A stretch of DNA of 64,000 nt from Aurelia coerulea. Its lineage: Eukaryota; Cnidaria; Scyphozoa; Semaeostomeae; Ulmaridae. The position numbers were made by a program, and so were the translations under genes. Positions 1 through 11,034 of this stretch are shown here, one piece after another (position 1 is the stretch's first letter; the number at the start of each line of letters is the position of its first letter). Below the pieces are notes generated by a model. That model searched no databases, was not told the DNA's origin, and worked only from the letters and a program-made list of their open reading frames with translations. The stretch covers positions 4,967,501 to 5,031,500 of the forward strand of contig CM076947.1 of NCBI GenBank assembly GCA_039566865.1, read 5' to 3'.

Positions 1-177
1 ATTACAAAGTACTTTGTAATCAAAAACCGGAGGTATGAACTGCGCGAAGGCAAATTTAGCTTGCACCTGAAACCAAGGTTTGATTCGAGCGATGATTTGA
101 TTATATGGACACCTCTGTAATATTTCAGTGTTTATTTTGAAAATTATTATACCTCTGCCTCAGTGTTTTTGAAAACT

Positions 178-597
178 GTCGGTGGTAAGTGGTCGGTGGT
201 TTTCTTGGTCGGTGGTAAGTGGTCGGTGGTTTTCTTGGTCGGTGGTAAGTGGTCGGTGGGTTTCTTGGTCGGTGGTAAGTGGTCGGTGGGTTTCTTGGTC
301 GGTGGTAAGTGGTCGGTGGGTTTCTTGGTCGGTGGTAAGTGGTCGGTGGGTTTCTTGGTCGGTGGTAAGTGGTCGGTGGGTTTCTTGGTCGGTGGTAAGT
401 GGTCGGTGGGTTTCTTGGTCGGTGGTAAGTGGTTTGTTGGTCGGTGGTAAGTGGTTTGTTGGTCGGTGGTAAGTGGTTTTCTTGGTCGGTGGTCGGTGGT
501 CGGTGGCTATTATGGTCGGTGGTAAGTGCGGTAAGTGGACGGTGGTAAGTGTGGTCGGTGGTATGTGGTCGGTGTGGTCGGTGGTAAGTGGTTGTAC
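178..597. repeat. 30-bp minisatellite, GGTGGTAAGTGGTCGGTGGG type
   Basis: Eight 30-bp units run in perfect register from 181 to 420. The first two carry GGT and the next six GGG at the same site. Two 22-bp deletion units follow (421-464), then about 130 bp of degenerating GGTCGGT blocks. The unit length is a multiple of three, so several frames stay open on both strands; I regard those frames as by-products. The array is strongly strand-asymmetric: G/T on the plus strand, C/A on the minus. Confidence 0.95.
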
Positions 598-1589
598 ACC
601 ACGCCGAAGCGTTCATCTTATACTAATATGGAGCTTACAAGCACCTTACAAGAAGCAAATGAAAATATTCTTCAGTTTTTTTTTTTGGAGCAAAGGAACA
701 CGCTGCTAGGTACCTCCACTCTAGTGAGCTACAAGCTGCCGTTTTGCTGAACACTTTCCTCAGAAAGAAAACTATTTTTACAATACTGTTCAGCCTTCCT
801 TTCGGGAACTCCAAAAGGATGTTGCTCTGCATGGTTTTGGCAATTGAAAGATATATAGATTGCAATATTTTCTTCAACGCTGGCTTCGCAAATAGTGTTT
901 CAGAGCTTTTTGCTGATTTTAGAAAAGTTGATTAATTTCCAAAACTACTCGAAAACTTTACGCTCCTTTTGTGATCTTTAGGGTTGGTTTTTCACCCACC
1001 ACTTTGCCAAGTCTGGTTGAAACAGCTAGGTTAGATTTCCTTCAATCAAATCTTAGATTCCTGCTTATTTTTGACAGCAAAGAGAAGAAACATTTGTCAA
1101 CAGATTACCAAAGCATGCTTAGAAAAATTTAAGGCCTATATAGACAGGTCCCGTGCCAGAAAAATCGGAAAACTTTTCCAGTCAAAGTTCTGAAAACGGA
1201 TTTGGGATCGTTAAACATAGCAGAATCAAATTTCAGTTGGGGACTTTTGAAATTTTTCCGTTTTTTCAAAATGGCGGCTTAAATGTAAAATGGCGGATTT
1301 TTAACAAAAACTTGTGCATAAAGCAGGCTTCTGCTTACATAAATACATGTTTTTAGATTGTATACGCTGAAAGACTATCGTCTTTGTGAATATTTGAAAT
1401 AAAATTATCAATTAGCTATATTCTTTCATAATGGCGGCACTAATTCAAAATGGCGGATTCCCAAAATTGATCATTTCAATTAAGATCGCGTGCAGATTTA
1501 CTTCTGCTCTAAAAAGAATCCTTGGGTGATTTGGTATCATTTTGGAAGGTTGGGAAGTTTCAAGTAGCCCATTCCAGTTTGCTTGGCCC
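598..1589. other. Gene-poor stretch
   Basis: No coding region I can support. It has a T-run near 676-688 and several ATGGCGG blocks (about 1271, 1289, 1430 and 1450). Nothing else stands out. Confidence 0.6.
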
Positions 1590-3451
1590 AGTTTGCTATG
1601 TTGAGGCAGCTATGAAGGGTCATGGGATGAGAGAGGATGATCTTACAAAAAGATTTGCAAGACTCGTTCAGCGTAAACTGGAAGTCTAAAATCAACTCAA
1701 ATGGCCTCCTGATCAAGTGTGTAAATCCATTGAAAACTTGATCCCACTATCCTGTATATTCAATGCCATTGCCTGGTCCATAAATTCCAACGAAGGCAAA
1801 GATCATCATGGTCTAGTAAAAGTTGGCAAAAGACAAGTTGAAAAGGTCACTGCACTTTCATAAAGTTGGGAAGCCATGGTAACTGGAGAAAGGGCGCCAT
1901 TTAATATTGCGCTTATGCTAACGGTTCATCGCTTGACAGGTAGCAAGGAAACATCTAAATTGCTGCACCATGCAAGCATTGTGTACATTGAGGCATTTTT
2001 GCCTCAATGTAAGTTTAAATCAGGGAGCTAGGAGTTGGGCCTAAGTTGCATTTTGCTGAGCATTGCTAATGCGTCATTGCCTAGTCATACTTGCATGGCA
2101 GTCACAAGGATGCAGTCACAAGATGCACCATAATTGCGTCATTGTCTCATTCAATATCCTAGTTCCTGGTTGATGTCGCAACACAAATACCTAAGCAACT
2201 TCCAGCCAATAATTTGATTGGATGTATTTCCTCGTTCCATATTTGGCTTGCCCTACTAACTATATCTAAGTCTGTCCTCGTGCTATCGACTCAGTCAGAA
2301 AATATTTGGCAGCAGTGCAGACCTCAATTTCCCCACCCTCCCTCCACCTTTTTTCGCATAGTATTTCAATGCACATTGACTAGGGAGGGGGGGGGGGGGA
2401 ATATTTCATATTCATTCAAATTCAACATACAGTATTTAGGTATCTTAATTAGTGTTATTAGTGTAATTGTTCGTAATTGCTGTATTGGTATTGTTAATTG
2501 TATTGGGAGTAATTCTGTAGTTGTCTTTTGTAATGAATGACAACTTTGGCCCAACTCTGTCTCTTTCTCATGGTCCTCTGATTTAATGGTATATCATATA
2601 ATGAGAATGTTGAATAACATTTGGGCAAAATCAGTGTCAAGATGGATCACAAGCACATGTTACAACCTGGCTTCATTAATGGTAAAATTATTCATGTCAC
2701 TTTTGGCAATTCTGATGGAAATCAGCAAACACTTACTGGCACTGAAACAACACATCATACAACAGAAACCATTTTCCTAATTTCAAAACTGTTCAAAGAG
2801 ACAGACAGAAGAGAAAAGATAGTTCAAAATAATCTAATTGATGACGAGAAGCAAGATTATGGGTCCTACAAAATCCCTTGAAACTGCAAAGAACCACCTA
2901 TATTTCCAGAACATGACGACGAATGTGAAAACTCCCCGTTAATCGAAGAATCTTTGAAGAGAAACTTTGCGTAGGCTGTTACTACTACAATTGGAACAAA
3001 ATGTTTAATGGACCTTCAGCAAGACTTAAACATTTCTAACTTAGAAGCTATAGGATCATGGGCATGTTTCATGAAGAAAATAACAAGTGCCATTACAAAT
3101 AGTTGCAAGTTAGAATACCTCTCCCTTGACCTATTTTCATCGAAAGACAACGTTATAAACTGATACATGGACGAAATATTGCTAATGGTAAACAACCTCG
3201 CTATCAATCATGTTTTCATTAATGCAGATGAAGCAATCAATTAAAAATGCTCACCATTTCTTGGCTTCACGATGGTAAATATGAAAAGATTTTTACACCG
3301 ATGGGAGGATTTCATACAATCCTGGTAAGCCTGAAGATTTTAGGAAAGAAGTTTGCTTTTCTTGGTTTGAGAAATTGGTGGATTGACGCTGGAATCATAG
3401 CTGAAGGATCTGCAGACAAGGCAATGGATGGTCGTCACCATCATTGTAGTG
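1590..3451 (+). pseudogene. Decayed member of a multi-copy, cnidarian-type protein family
   Basis: Three blocks in order on the plus strand read as remnants of one protein. 1690-1990 gives a helical stretch containing NIALMLTVHRLTGSKETSKL, broken by an in-frame TAA near 1860. 2621-2830 gives INGKIIHVTFGNSDGNQQTL followed by TTHHTTET. 3247-3451 gives TPMGGFHTILVSLKILGKKF, then WIDAGIIAEGSADKAMDGRH. The combination of a TGSK block, a DN-x-D-x-N block and an MGGFHT...GLR block matches a multi-copy family I associate with cnidarian genomes, possibly transposon-derived. I do not know its function. Frames change between blocks. The third block stops at 3451, where a Harbinger element begins. Confidence 0.5.
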
Positions 3452-4990
3452 TTAGGGCCTGTTTATATGAGGCGGGCTGGCCCGTTAGCGAGCTGGCTCG
3501 CCTTCAAGCTAGCCCGGTTTTACATGAGAGATTCGATAATGGGCCAGCCCCGAGTCAGCTCGGAGCTAGCCCGGCTCTTGCCGCCAAATGTGAAAAAATG
3601 TGGCGCCAAATTTTATGTTTCATCTACACTACAAGGAAACGAAGAAAAACATGGCGGACTTCAGGGTAAAGTTGGTTGTAAAAAGTTTAATATTTTATCT
3701 TCTAAGCTTACTTTCTCTCCTACTCCAACTTCAGTTCTTGATATTTTTGCTGGAAATTCAAAGAAAAAGGGATCACGACACTGCAGTTGCAGTTTTTCTC
3801 GCCAAACGAAACTACATTTTACGAAAATTGAAAAAGCAGCAGTTACGTCGTCTTCGTAGAAAGAAGAGGTCCTGTTGGGTAAAACCGGGAAGAACAGACG
3901 CATGGTGGTACAATCACGTTGCTAATGTGGTATCAGAGGACAGCTGGAACAAGAATTTTCGTATGTCTCAGGCTGCATTCTATGAGCTGGTTAATGAACT
4001 GAGCACATTTATTGCTCCTAGTAAGTCGTCTCCCAATTACAGAGCAATACCTACCGACAAAAAAGTTGCAATAGCCGTATACTACCTGAAGGACACTGGG
4101 TCGCTAACAATGACAGCTAATGCTTTTGGACTTCATATATGCACCGTTTCAAACGTTATCAATGAAGTCTGTCATGCAATAACTTACAAACTTGGCCCAA
4201 AATACCTGCATCTACCAAGAGATGAGGATCAGATGAGGAGAAAAGTTGCTGAAATCGAAGCAAAGTATGGTATGCCTCAAGCATTCGGTTTGATTGATGG
4301 TACACATATTAGAATCAAACGTCCCACTATGAACTCACAGGATTATTTTTCTTATAAGGGCTATTTTTCTTTTAACGTGCAAGCAGTATGCGATTGCAAT
4401 GGCATTTTTATGGATGTGGACTGTCGCTGGCCGGGCAGCGTCCATGACGCCAAGGTATTCGCAAATTCAAGAATAAATTCAGACTTGAAGAACAACAGTC
4501 TTCCTTGCTTTTCGAGACCATTGTCTCAGGATGGCAAACGAATCAGTAATTATCTAATTGGGGACCCTGGATACCCATTGACACATTTTTGCATGAAAGA
4601 ATATGAACATTGTCAACAAAATGAAGAGGTTGTGTTCAACAATTTGCTCCGATCCGCCAGAAACCCTGTCGAATGTGCCTTTGGGCGCCTCAAGGCACGT
4701 TGGGCAGTTCTCACAAAAGCCATTGACCTTAAACTTGATGATACACCGACATTAATATATGCATGCTTCGTTCTTCACAATATCTGCGAAATGGGAAATC
4801 ATTATGTTGACGAAGATGCTGTTAGAAGTCAAATAGAATTTAATCAGCACCAACAAAATCTTCAAACTAACAATCCGCCATCAGTATACTCATGTGAAAC
4901 TGTAGAAGGGGACTCAGTGAGGCAAGAAATCACAGAATATATTAGAAAACAGCTGCATAATCAAAGCTAAAACAAACAATCCTAACTTTT
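3452..4990 (+). mobile_element. PIF/Harbinger DNA transposon, 5' end and body
   Basis: TTA at 3452-3454 is followed by GGGCCTGTTTATATGAGGCG, a typical PIF/Harbinger terminal sequence, and the family makes 3-bp TWA target duplications. The element interrupts the decayed gene at 1590-3451. The matching 3' terminal repeat (a reverse complement ending in AGGCCC plus TTA) was not found downstream, so the right boundary given is simply the end of the coding region. The 3470-3590 segment is rich in GGCTAGC-like short repeats that can act as subterminal sites. Confidence 0.7.
3651..4970 (+). CDS. Harbinger (HARBI1-like) DDE transposase, intact frame
   Basis: A 439-residue frame with no break. ATG at 3651 has a good context (AAAACATGG); the frame is open a little further upstream, but only from a non-ATG codon. 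The N-terminus has a hydrophobic leucine-rich stretch (residues 14-35) and a basic patch (52-73). A helix-turn-helix-like segment lies at about 137-178. The DDE catalytic set is visible: D216 in LIDGTHIRIK, D266 in PGSVHDAKVF and E341 in NPVECAFGRLKARW, with the conserved GDPGYPL at 304-310. Length and motif order fit Harbinger nucleases, which cut and join DNA and need a partner MADF/Myb protein. No partner gene lies beside it; one is found in the other Harbinger at 24.5 kb. It may be capable of coding. Confidence 0.9.
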   Translation: MADFRVKLVVKSLIFYLLSLLSLLLQLQFLIFLLEIQRKRDHDTAVAVFLAKRNYILRKLKKQQLRRLRRKKRSCWVKPGRTDAWWYNHVANVVSEDSWNKNFRMSQAAFYELVNELSTFIAPSKSSPNYRAIPTDKKVAIAVYYLKDTGSLTMTANAFGLHICTVSNVINEVCHAITYKLGPKYLHLPRDEDQMRRKVAEIEAKYGMPQAFGLIDGTHIRIKRPTMNSQDYFSYKGYFSFNVQAVCDCNGIFMDVDCRWPGSVHDAKVFANSRINSDLKNNSLPCFSRPLSQDGKRISNYLIGDPGYPLTHFCMKEYEHCQQNEEVVFNNLLRSARNPVECAFGRLKARWAVLTKAIDLKLDDTPTLIYACFVLHNICEMGNHYVDEDAVRSQIEFNQHQQNLQTNNPPSVYSCETVEGDSVRQEITEYIRKQLHNQS

Positions 4991-5300
4991 ACCTTACAAC
5001 GAGACGTTGTGTATCACCCGGTAGGGACCAGTAGGTAAATGCAGGCAGAAGTTGCATAAGAAGCTTCACTGAAGCCCCTGGTTCAAGAGGCTGAAATACT
5101 GTTGTAATATTTTTGTTCATCAAAATTGATTTCAGGGATCCTATTATCAACCTCCAGCAGTTCCTTGTGATTGCCGCATATTCATGCTGTTTGCAGATCT
5201 GAATATATGATCAGAAGAGGAGGCTATGGCAATTCTGCAAATTCATTACACATCCTGGGAAGGGGCAATAGAACAGTATGTACGGGAACCTACAATTACT
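4991..5300. other. No gene seen
   Basis: Ordinary AT-rich sequence downstream of the transposase. It should contain the 3' end of the Harbinger element, but no terminal repeat is recognisable. Confidence 0.5.
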
Positions 5301-5499
5301 TACAAAATTGTTGAGCCACCCTGGAAAAATGGCATTTTGTCTCCCATTCCCCCATGTCAATGTTGTTTGGGAAAAAGTATTTGGTCATGCTGGCAGGCGT
5401 GGTTTGGCAACTTTTGAGTGGTTTTTCAACATTGACTTGGGGGAGGGGGGAAGCAGTGGCAAAAAACTGAAAATCTGAGGGTGGCTCATCAATTTTGTA
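5301..5499. mobile_element. Short MITE-like inverted-repeat element (199 bp)
   Basis: Starts TACAAAATTGTTGAGCCACC and ends with the near-perfect inverse GGTGGCTCATCAATTTTGTA. A second inverted block lies inside: CCCCCATGTCAATGTTG against CAACATTGACTTGGGGG. It has no coding capacity. The two arms give a foldback of about 65 bp each. No clear target duplication was identified. Superfamily unknown. Confidence 0.7.
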
Positions 5500-6150
5500 C
5501 CAAGCGATTGTACTACTAGTACATTTGAAACCCTAACACATTTCAAATCTAAGATTTTTACAGAGTTCTTTGCCAGACACGTCTTTATTTAAACCAGCCG
5601 AATAATGCAGCCTCGCACTAGACGACTTCATTCTAATTAGATCACAGGTAAGAAGCTTTTACTGTAATGAATTCATCACTGAACATGCCCGTTTCTGATA
5701 CCAATGCTCAGTAACTATTCCCCTGTATTTTAGTTCAAGACAACAAAAGAATAGCCTTTGAAACGATCCGATGAAAGCGATTTTTGCTTTACTACACAAC
5801 ATGACATCATTTTGCGCAATTACGAAGTATTTTCGCCAAAAACTGCAGCGAAGAAAACTCGAGGCAAACTCAACACAAAAGAAATCACTCCAAAACATAA
5901 CTGAAAACCAATAAACAGGAAGACTTCCTACTACAGGAATACTTTTAGTCAGTTTTTAAAAGCGAATCCACACTCAAATATACTTTGAAAGTGTCTATTC
6001 GTCCCTCATTCATAGAACCATGACAGAATACAGTTAGTCGTCGAAGACAAATGATTTTTTTTAGGATTTTCTGTTTTGGTTTTGCCTTTCAACATACTTT
6101 ATAAGTTCTAAGAATAGTATTGACGTTGATTCACAAGTTAAACATAGGCC
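5500..6150. other. No gene seen
   Basis: AT-rich sequence without convincing frames, repeats or RNA genes. Confidence 0.5.
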
Positions 6151-6152
6151 TA

Positions 6153-7164
6153 CTAGAATGCTACTAAATAATCATTTCTCGTGTTTATTTTTTTATGCTC
6201 ATTCGCAATTAGTTTTGTTTTAGAGTTAAATGTCACAACCAAGCAAGGAAGATTCAAAACTAACTCAGATATTTCATCTTCATTTGCGGCAAGACGTGAA
6301 ACTTTTGTTTCCATAATGCGCTCTAAGATCTCATCGAACACTGTGAGCTCCCATTGGTCAGGCTTCGTATGACGTGGTTGCAGATGGTTCCTTATCATCA
6401 CCAACTTGAAACAAGAGGTGCAAAAAGTATCTCAATGTGCATCTCTCCACTTTTTGCATCATACCACAGGTGCTACACTGGACAATACCAGATGCAGCAC
6501 CCGCTGTCGATTGCTCATCGACTGCTTTAGCAAGTTTTTTTTTGCACTTCAGGCAACATCGATATGCTTTGAAATGCGTCACACCGAGCACATTGCCAAC
6601 GCGAATCTTCGCCTTTAGTGAGACTGAGGGCATTCGTCTTTGCGTCTCGCCTGACCTTCACACTTGAGAACTTGTACGCCATTCCCAACTCCACTTGATT
6701 GGCAAACGAACCCCAAAGAGATATACCTATGGATCCACTCGCATCTCCAAGAATGGCGTCAGTTCGGCCTTTTTTCCTGACTCACGTGTCTTGAATCTTG
6801 GGGCCCGAGCAAGATATCACCTTCGCCACAATACTGACGGATTGGCCTGGGACAAGTTCCCGCACACCGGCACAACTGCTTTCATACTTAACCGTGCCTA
6901 TATCAAATTCTGCTGTGGTTTCTTCACTTTTTGACCCAGACCCAATCACCAGGCAATCTTCTGGTCTGCTATGGTCTATCGTTACATTCGTCAACTTTAC
7001 GGCTGCCTTGCTATCACTCAGTTTTTCAAACTTCTCATGCTGTTTTCCATCAAAGCATATTCCCCTGATGAACTCTGTGTTGGTTTGCAGGATCATTTCA
7101 AACATTTGCCCCTCCAAATCTACGACGGTGACGTTGTGAATGTACGCGATCACATCAACATGAA
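6153..7164 (-). pseudogene. RPA-like OB-fold and zinc-ribbon protein, broken
   Basis: Read on the minus strand from 7164. The first frame (to 6782) has OB-fold-like text such as IAYIHNVTVVDLEGQMFEMI. The same frame continues past a TGA near 6780 with ILGDASGSIGISLWGSF. A frame change near 6620 leads to a zinc ribbon with cysteines in YRCCLKCKKK and VQCSTCGMM (6480-6570). Another change near 6380-6400 leads to LTVFDEILERI and a strand-rich end. Domain order resembles the DNA-binding C-terminal part of replication protein A large-subunit proteins. These occur as host genes and as cargo of some Helitrons; Helitron pieces occur elsewhere in this window. A possible splice acceptor (GGATAG) lies just upstream of 7164. 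One stop and two frameshifts make it a relic. Confidence 0.65.
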
Positions 7165-7299
7165 CTTGCTTTTTCTATCCACAAAGATGAAAAATATGTC
7201 AAAAACTGGCAACTACAATATCTATTATTTCTTCAATGCCAAACAATTACAAAATCATATCATAAAGTGTTGTGTCGTAGAATACTGAACTTCAGGTAA

Positions 7300-8722
7300 C
7301 AACTCATTTATATTCATCTAAAACTGCAATAGTTTGCAATTGAAATTCTCTCATTTCTTCGAATAACATCACGTTTTAAAAGAAAATTACTTGAACAATT
7401 ACCATGTAATACACCATAATGCACTGTTTTATAAGAGCCACTACTGGAACTTTCTTGAAATTATTAGACCTTGACAATCATTTCTTTGGTTGCATTTTGT
7501 CAGTATTGCTCTTTGTCGACTTTTTTGCGGTGTTATAACCATTCCTCACAACCACTTTCTTATGAAATAAATGCGTGCATCGAAAAAGTAGCTAAAAAGT
7601 ATTCTCAAACACATTCGTTGCACAGAAACATTACACTCATTTTTGCATAAGAAACTAAGGTCCGGTACTGGTGCGCAGTTTCTTACATTTTGGGCCATTT
7701 CGCTAGCAAAAGTTTCTTATGTGTTTCTTATACTTTTAATGCCCGAAGCAGAGAGTCAACTTTGTTTTGTCTAAATGGCTCCTAAATTACTTAGTAAGAA
7801 CTCAAAGCAAGTAAATAACATAATTTGCAATCAAAATAATGTCCAAACAGGTGCTATAACTGTGCAGTGTAACTTGTTCGAGTGTGATAGAAAAATGAAA
7901 ACTGCAAATTACAAAAGTTTCTTGGCTTTTAAATTCAGATAGCGTTGTCTCTTAACTTTCGAAAAATTGAGCCTACCGTTCCTTATAAGCGATTTCTTAT
8001 AAAAAAATAAGTGTATTCAAAGTAGCTGGATCTCTTATAAATAAATAGCAGAGATACATTCCCTGCAAACACCAGAGATAAGAAATTCTAAAAATAGGTA
8101 TCGCGTACCTCCATAACTGTCTTTCAGCGTCTGTATCACTAACTTCTATACGTCTCTGGAAAATTCCCGAACAACTGCAGAATTCATCGCTTGCAACAAA
8201 TTTATATTTCGTAAAGTAATAAAAAATTTTACTCCAACCTTCGGTCCTACATGTTCCTGCAATTAAGCTTCAAGTTAGCCTCTTATCCTACCACTATGTG
8301 CTTATTTGTCAGGAATAGCACGTTTACAACAGCCACCAGATTTAATTAGAATTCGTTAGAAACTTTCAATTAGAAAAATAGGACCTTGAAGAAACTTTGA
8401 TGCCTACAAATGTGTTTAATTAATAAGTTTACAACATCCACCAGATTTAATTAAAATTAATCAGGAACTTTATATATTCGCCCCAACTTGCCCCATGCTA
8501 CGTCAAGGCCATCCCCAACTGATCATGTAAGTTTAATCCTAAATGTATCCTGCTTATTTGCGTACTTTGTATATAGTCCATGGGTTGATAGTAATTAGTA
8601 ATCATGAATGCTCCATTCAATGTCATGCATAGTAGCCTACGTGTAGACCCATTCTCCCAACAGAGAAAGGGTCTACGAATTAATGATATGCATAGCTAAT
8701 TTAGCACATACCGTAAAAGCTG
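7300..8722. other. Gene-poor stretch with one dispersed-repeat end
   Basis: No coding region seen. 7650-7745 holds a copy of the dispersed repeat end described separately. 8641-8676 forms a small hairpin with an eight- to nine-base stem (GTAGACCC / GGGTCTAC). Confidence 0.55.
7650..7745 (+). repeat. Dispersed repeat end, copy 1 (AAGAAACTAAGGTCC type)
   Basis: Begins near ATAAGAAACTAAGGTCCGG and runs through TTTCTTACATTTTGGGCCAT to TTTCTTATACTTTTAATGC. Related copies occur at 50022-50130 (plus), 41965-42080 (minus) and as a short end at 59250-59290 (minus). Shared ends at dispersed sites indicate a MITE or similar element; the opposite end could not be defined. Confidence 0.7.
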
Positions 8723-8921
8723 TATTAAGCCCCCCTCCCTACTAATATCAACTTCCAGACGTTACCAAAGATTCTCCATTTATTGAACTAAATAAGTTCC
8801 ATGTTAATTTTGATGTGTTTTGAGAAAAACTTTGTCCAATTCATGCATTTAACTCCTAAAATAGTATTTTTAAACCGCAAAATTAGGGTCTAAGTTAAAT
8901 AAGCCCCCTAGGGGCTTAATA
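8723..8921. mobile_element. Short MITE-like element with TATTAAGCCCC ends
   Basis: Left end TATTAAGCCCCCC at 8723 pairs with the right end GGGGCTTAATA finishing at 8921. The interior is AT-rich and non-coding. No clear target duplication. About 199 bp, superfamily unknown. Confidence 0.55.
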
Positions 8922-9134
8922 GACCTTTCACGATTCATAGGATTCACCTGCTTTCTACTTTCCCATAAAATTCCTGCTGCGTTTTGCACCATTGCCTTCA
9001 GCACTTTTTGAAACTTCACCTGTAAAACAGTTAGGCAAACCAAAGTCTTTATCATTTCTCTTCAGCACATTTAGGAGAAAGACCTTGGTTCCTCCTGAGT
9101 GGGTCAAACAAGGTCCAGCCATTGACAGGCTACT

Positions 9135-9272
9135 GTGTTATCTATAATTTGACATTGCCTAATGAAATATGTGCCTCAATAAGCTGTTTGAAGCTGAATA
9201 ACCCATAGAGATCAAGCATGTGCTTTGAATCATTGTCTATGGGCTGATCAGCTTGCTTTGGAATGAGATCAC
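9135..9272 (-). pseudogene. LINE endonuclease fragment, C-terminal part (copy 1)
   Basis: The minus strand reads on from the NCD of the endonuclease fragment at 10802-11020 and contains LYGLFNFKQLIEAHIS. This is the continuation of an APE-type endonuclease of a non-LTR retrotransposon. It was separated from its other half by the 1.5-kb insertion. Confidence 0.75.
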
Positions 9273-10801
9273 CAGGGGCGGATCCAGGAAATATTCTGAC
9301 TACTGCCAAGGTGAGGTTATTCCAGATACTAGGGTGTGGCCTTTTGAAAATAGGCGTGGACCTTGATAACTAGATACACTTACACAGAATATTATTCTTG
9401 ATATCATTTAATATTAAAAAGAAGGTGATATGGAAATTACAGCAATGGCTTTCCCTGCCATTGCAAAATTGCCAAAGGCAAAGCAACAGCGAGTGTCAAC
9501 AAAGATGTCGGTAAACTGCTGCATATCTTTAAATTTCTGGAATTTTCAGCTTTATTTAGTATTTAAAGAATTAGCTAAAATGAAAGGTTGCAGTATATTG
9601 AAAGAAAACAGAGCGTTTGTGCAATTGAAATAGAAGAAAAAGGTGGAAAACATTGGAAACCCAAAGAAATTAATTGAATTTGATGCAAAAGAAGAGTGGA
9701 AAATGTGTGTTCTATGTTCATTTTTCTTCAAGAAAACAATTACTATTATTTCTAATTGAAATTTATGTTCGAAAAATTTTGGATTCAGATGAATACACTT
9801 CTATATCTGCGTGTTCGTGTGCTATTTACAGCAGGTCTATCCCGAATCCAAACCCTCTCCCCACCCCTACCACATTCCTAAAGGTATTATCTATTTCTTA
9901 TATCAATGGGAAGAGATGAACAAGATATTTTTCTTGACAAATAAAGTTGCTGATATCCGCTATAAAGTAAGTGCATACGCCAACAATAGTCAGGAATAGT
10001 CAAAGCCCAGACCCTTCCCCCTTGTGTCAAAATGTACACAGAAACGAAGCAAATTAAACCTGCCTTACAGGCCAATTGCTATTCACAAGAATTTATTATG
10101 ATCAATCGTAGGGTAAAACATCGGCTTAACGAAAGAAATACCTCTCAACTATGTCGCTTTATCTTCGCCACGTACGGCTGCCTCACGATGCTGTCTTTGC
10201 CTTCCTTGACATTGGAGTGTACGGCCTAAATTTTCTGCTCCAAAGGTCACAAATGCCCGCCACAATTCACTGGCAGCGCAGTGGTGTAGAAACAATTTTC
10301 AAATCTCACTACTGCTCCCGCCTAAATGAACTTGAAATAACCTTTTCTGATTGGTCAATTCTTTAATTTTTCAAATCCCACTACTGCTCCCGCGGATTTT
10401 GAGCAGTAGTCGTCTCGATCCCTGATTGGACGAGAAGAGCAATTTTGAAACTCACTACTGCTCCCGCCTAAAAGTTGCTGCTATGAATCGACCATCACAG
10501 ACGCACTCCTTCGCATTTGAAACAACAGGCACTACGTGTGGCTAACGTTGGCATGACAGCGTAATGAATTCAACATTGCACTAAAGATAAGAGTGCGATA
10601 CAAAACAAAAGCAGCATGAATGACCAATATCTGGACATGGTTGAAAGCATGTAATTAAAAGATTGAGCTGGGAAGATACTGGTCATAGGGATGAAATGTT
10701 AGGCCAGCTACAGATTGGTTGACTTCCTCTATTCAAAAACAAGGATCTGACAATCTGACTACTGCTTCAGCAGTAGTCGCAGTAGTCTGGATCCGCCCCT
10801 G
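9273..10801. mobile_element. Non-autonomous hAT-like element with 5-bp target duplication
   Basis: Ends are CAGGGGCGGATCCAG and its exact reverse complement CTGGATCCGCCCCTG (15-bp perfect TIR). ATCAC flanks it at 9268-9272 and 10802-10806. The paralogous repeat copy has the uninterrupted site with a single ATCAC at 11528-11532, which proves the boundaries. CAGGGG-type ends fit hAT elements; a 5-bp duplication fits the minority hAT groups with short duplications. Subterminal CTGCTCCCGC/ACTACTGC motifs recur near 9291, 10310, 10385, 10460 and 10760-10785. No transposase frame inside. The short frames at 9430-9633 and 9674-9919 are not convincing genes. Confidence 0.9.
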
Positions 10802-11020
10802 ATCACAATTAGTGTCCCCTAAGAGGATTAATTCTTTACCCTCTTTGTCCAAAAAAGAAAGAGCCTTTTCCAGCTTATTGAAGGACCCAACAGGGTTGCT
10901 GGGTGGCCGGTACCAAACGAGAACAAGAAAGGACTTGCTTTTAGGTGGTTTAACCTCAATGCAAATGAGTTCCAGGTCATCAGTAGGGACATTAAGACGA
11001 TGTTTGTACTTGACAGATTG
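10802..11020 (-). pseudogene. LINE APE endonuclease fragment (copy 1)
   Basis: Minus-strand frame with DDLELICIEVKPPKSKSFLV, VWYRPPSNPVGSF and the metal-site motif LLGDTNCD near 10806-10829. These are hallmarks of the apurinic-like endonuclease of LINEs, which nicks target DNA for target-primed reverse transcription. It is joined upstream in another frame to a PP2C-like fragment. Confidence 0.8.
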
Positions 11021-11034
11021 CAGATGCATCTTGG

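Noticed and set aside
178..480. CRISPR-like regular repeats
   Set aside because: Units are contiguous with no unique spacers, and the window is eukaryotic.
125..616. Long minus-strand frame of Pro/Arg/Thr repeats across the minisatellite
   Set aside because: The 30-bp unit is divisible by three, so frames stay open on both strands without selection; no start context or domain.
2384..2399. G-run, and similar runs at 48191 and 50042, as regulatory elements
   Set aside because: Simple homopolymers without context; length also unreliable in sequencing.
5226..5478. Overlapping frames around 5.2-5.5 kb
   Set aside because: They run through a short inverted-repeat MITE and its flank.
8641..8676. 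Hairpin with GTAGACCC stem as a Helitron 3' end or terminator
   Set aside because: No CTRR end follows and no Helitron sequence lies next to it.
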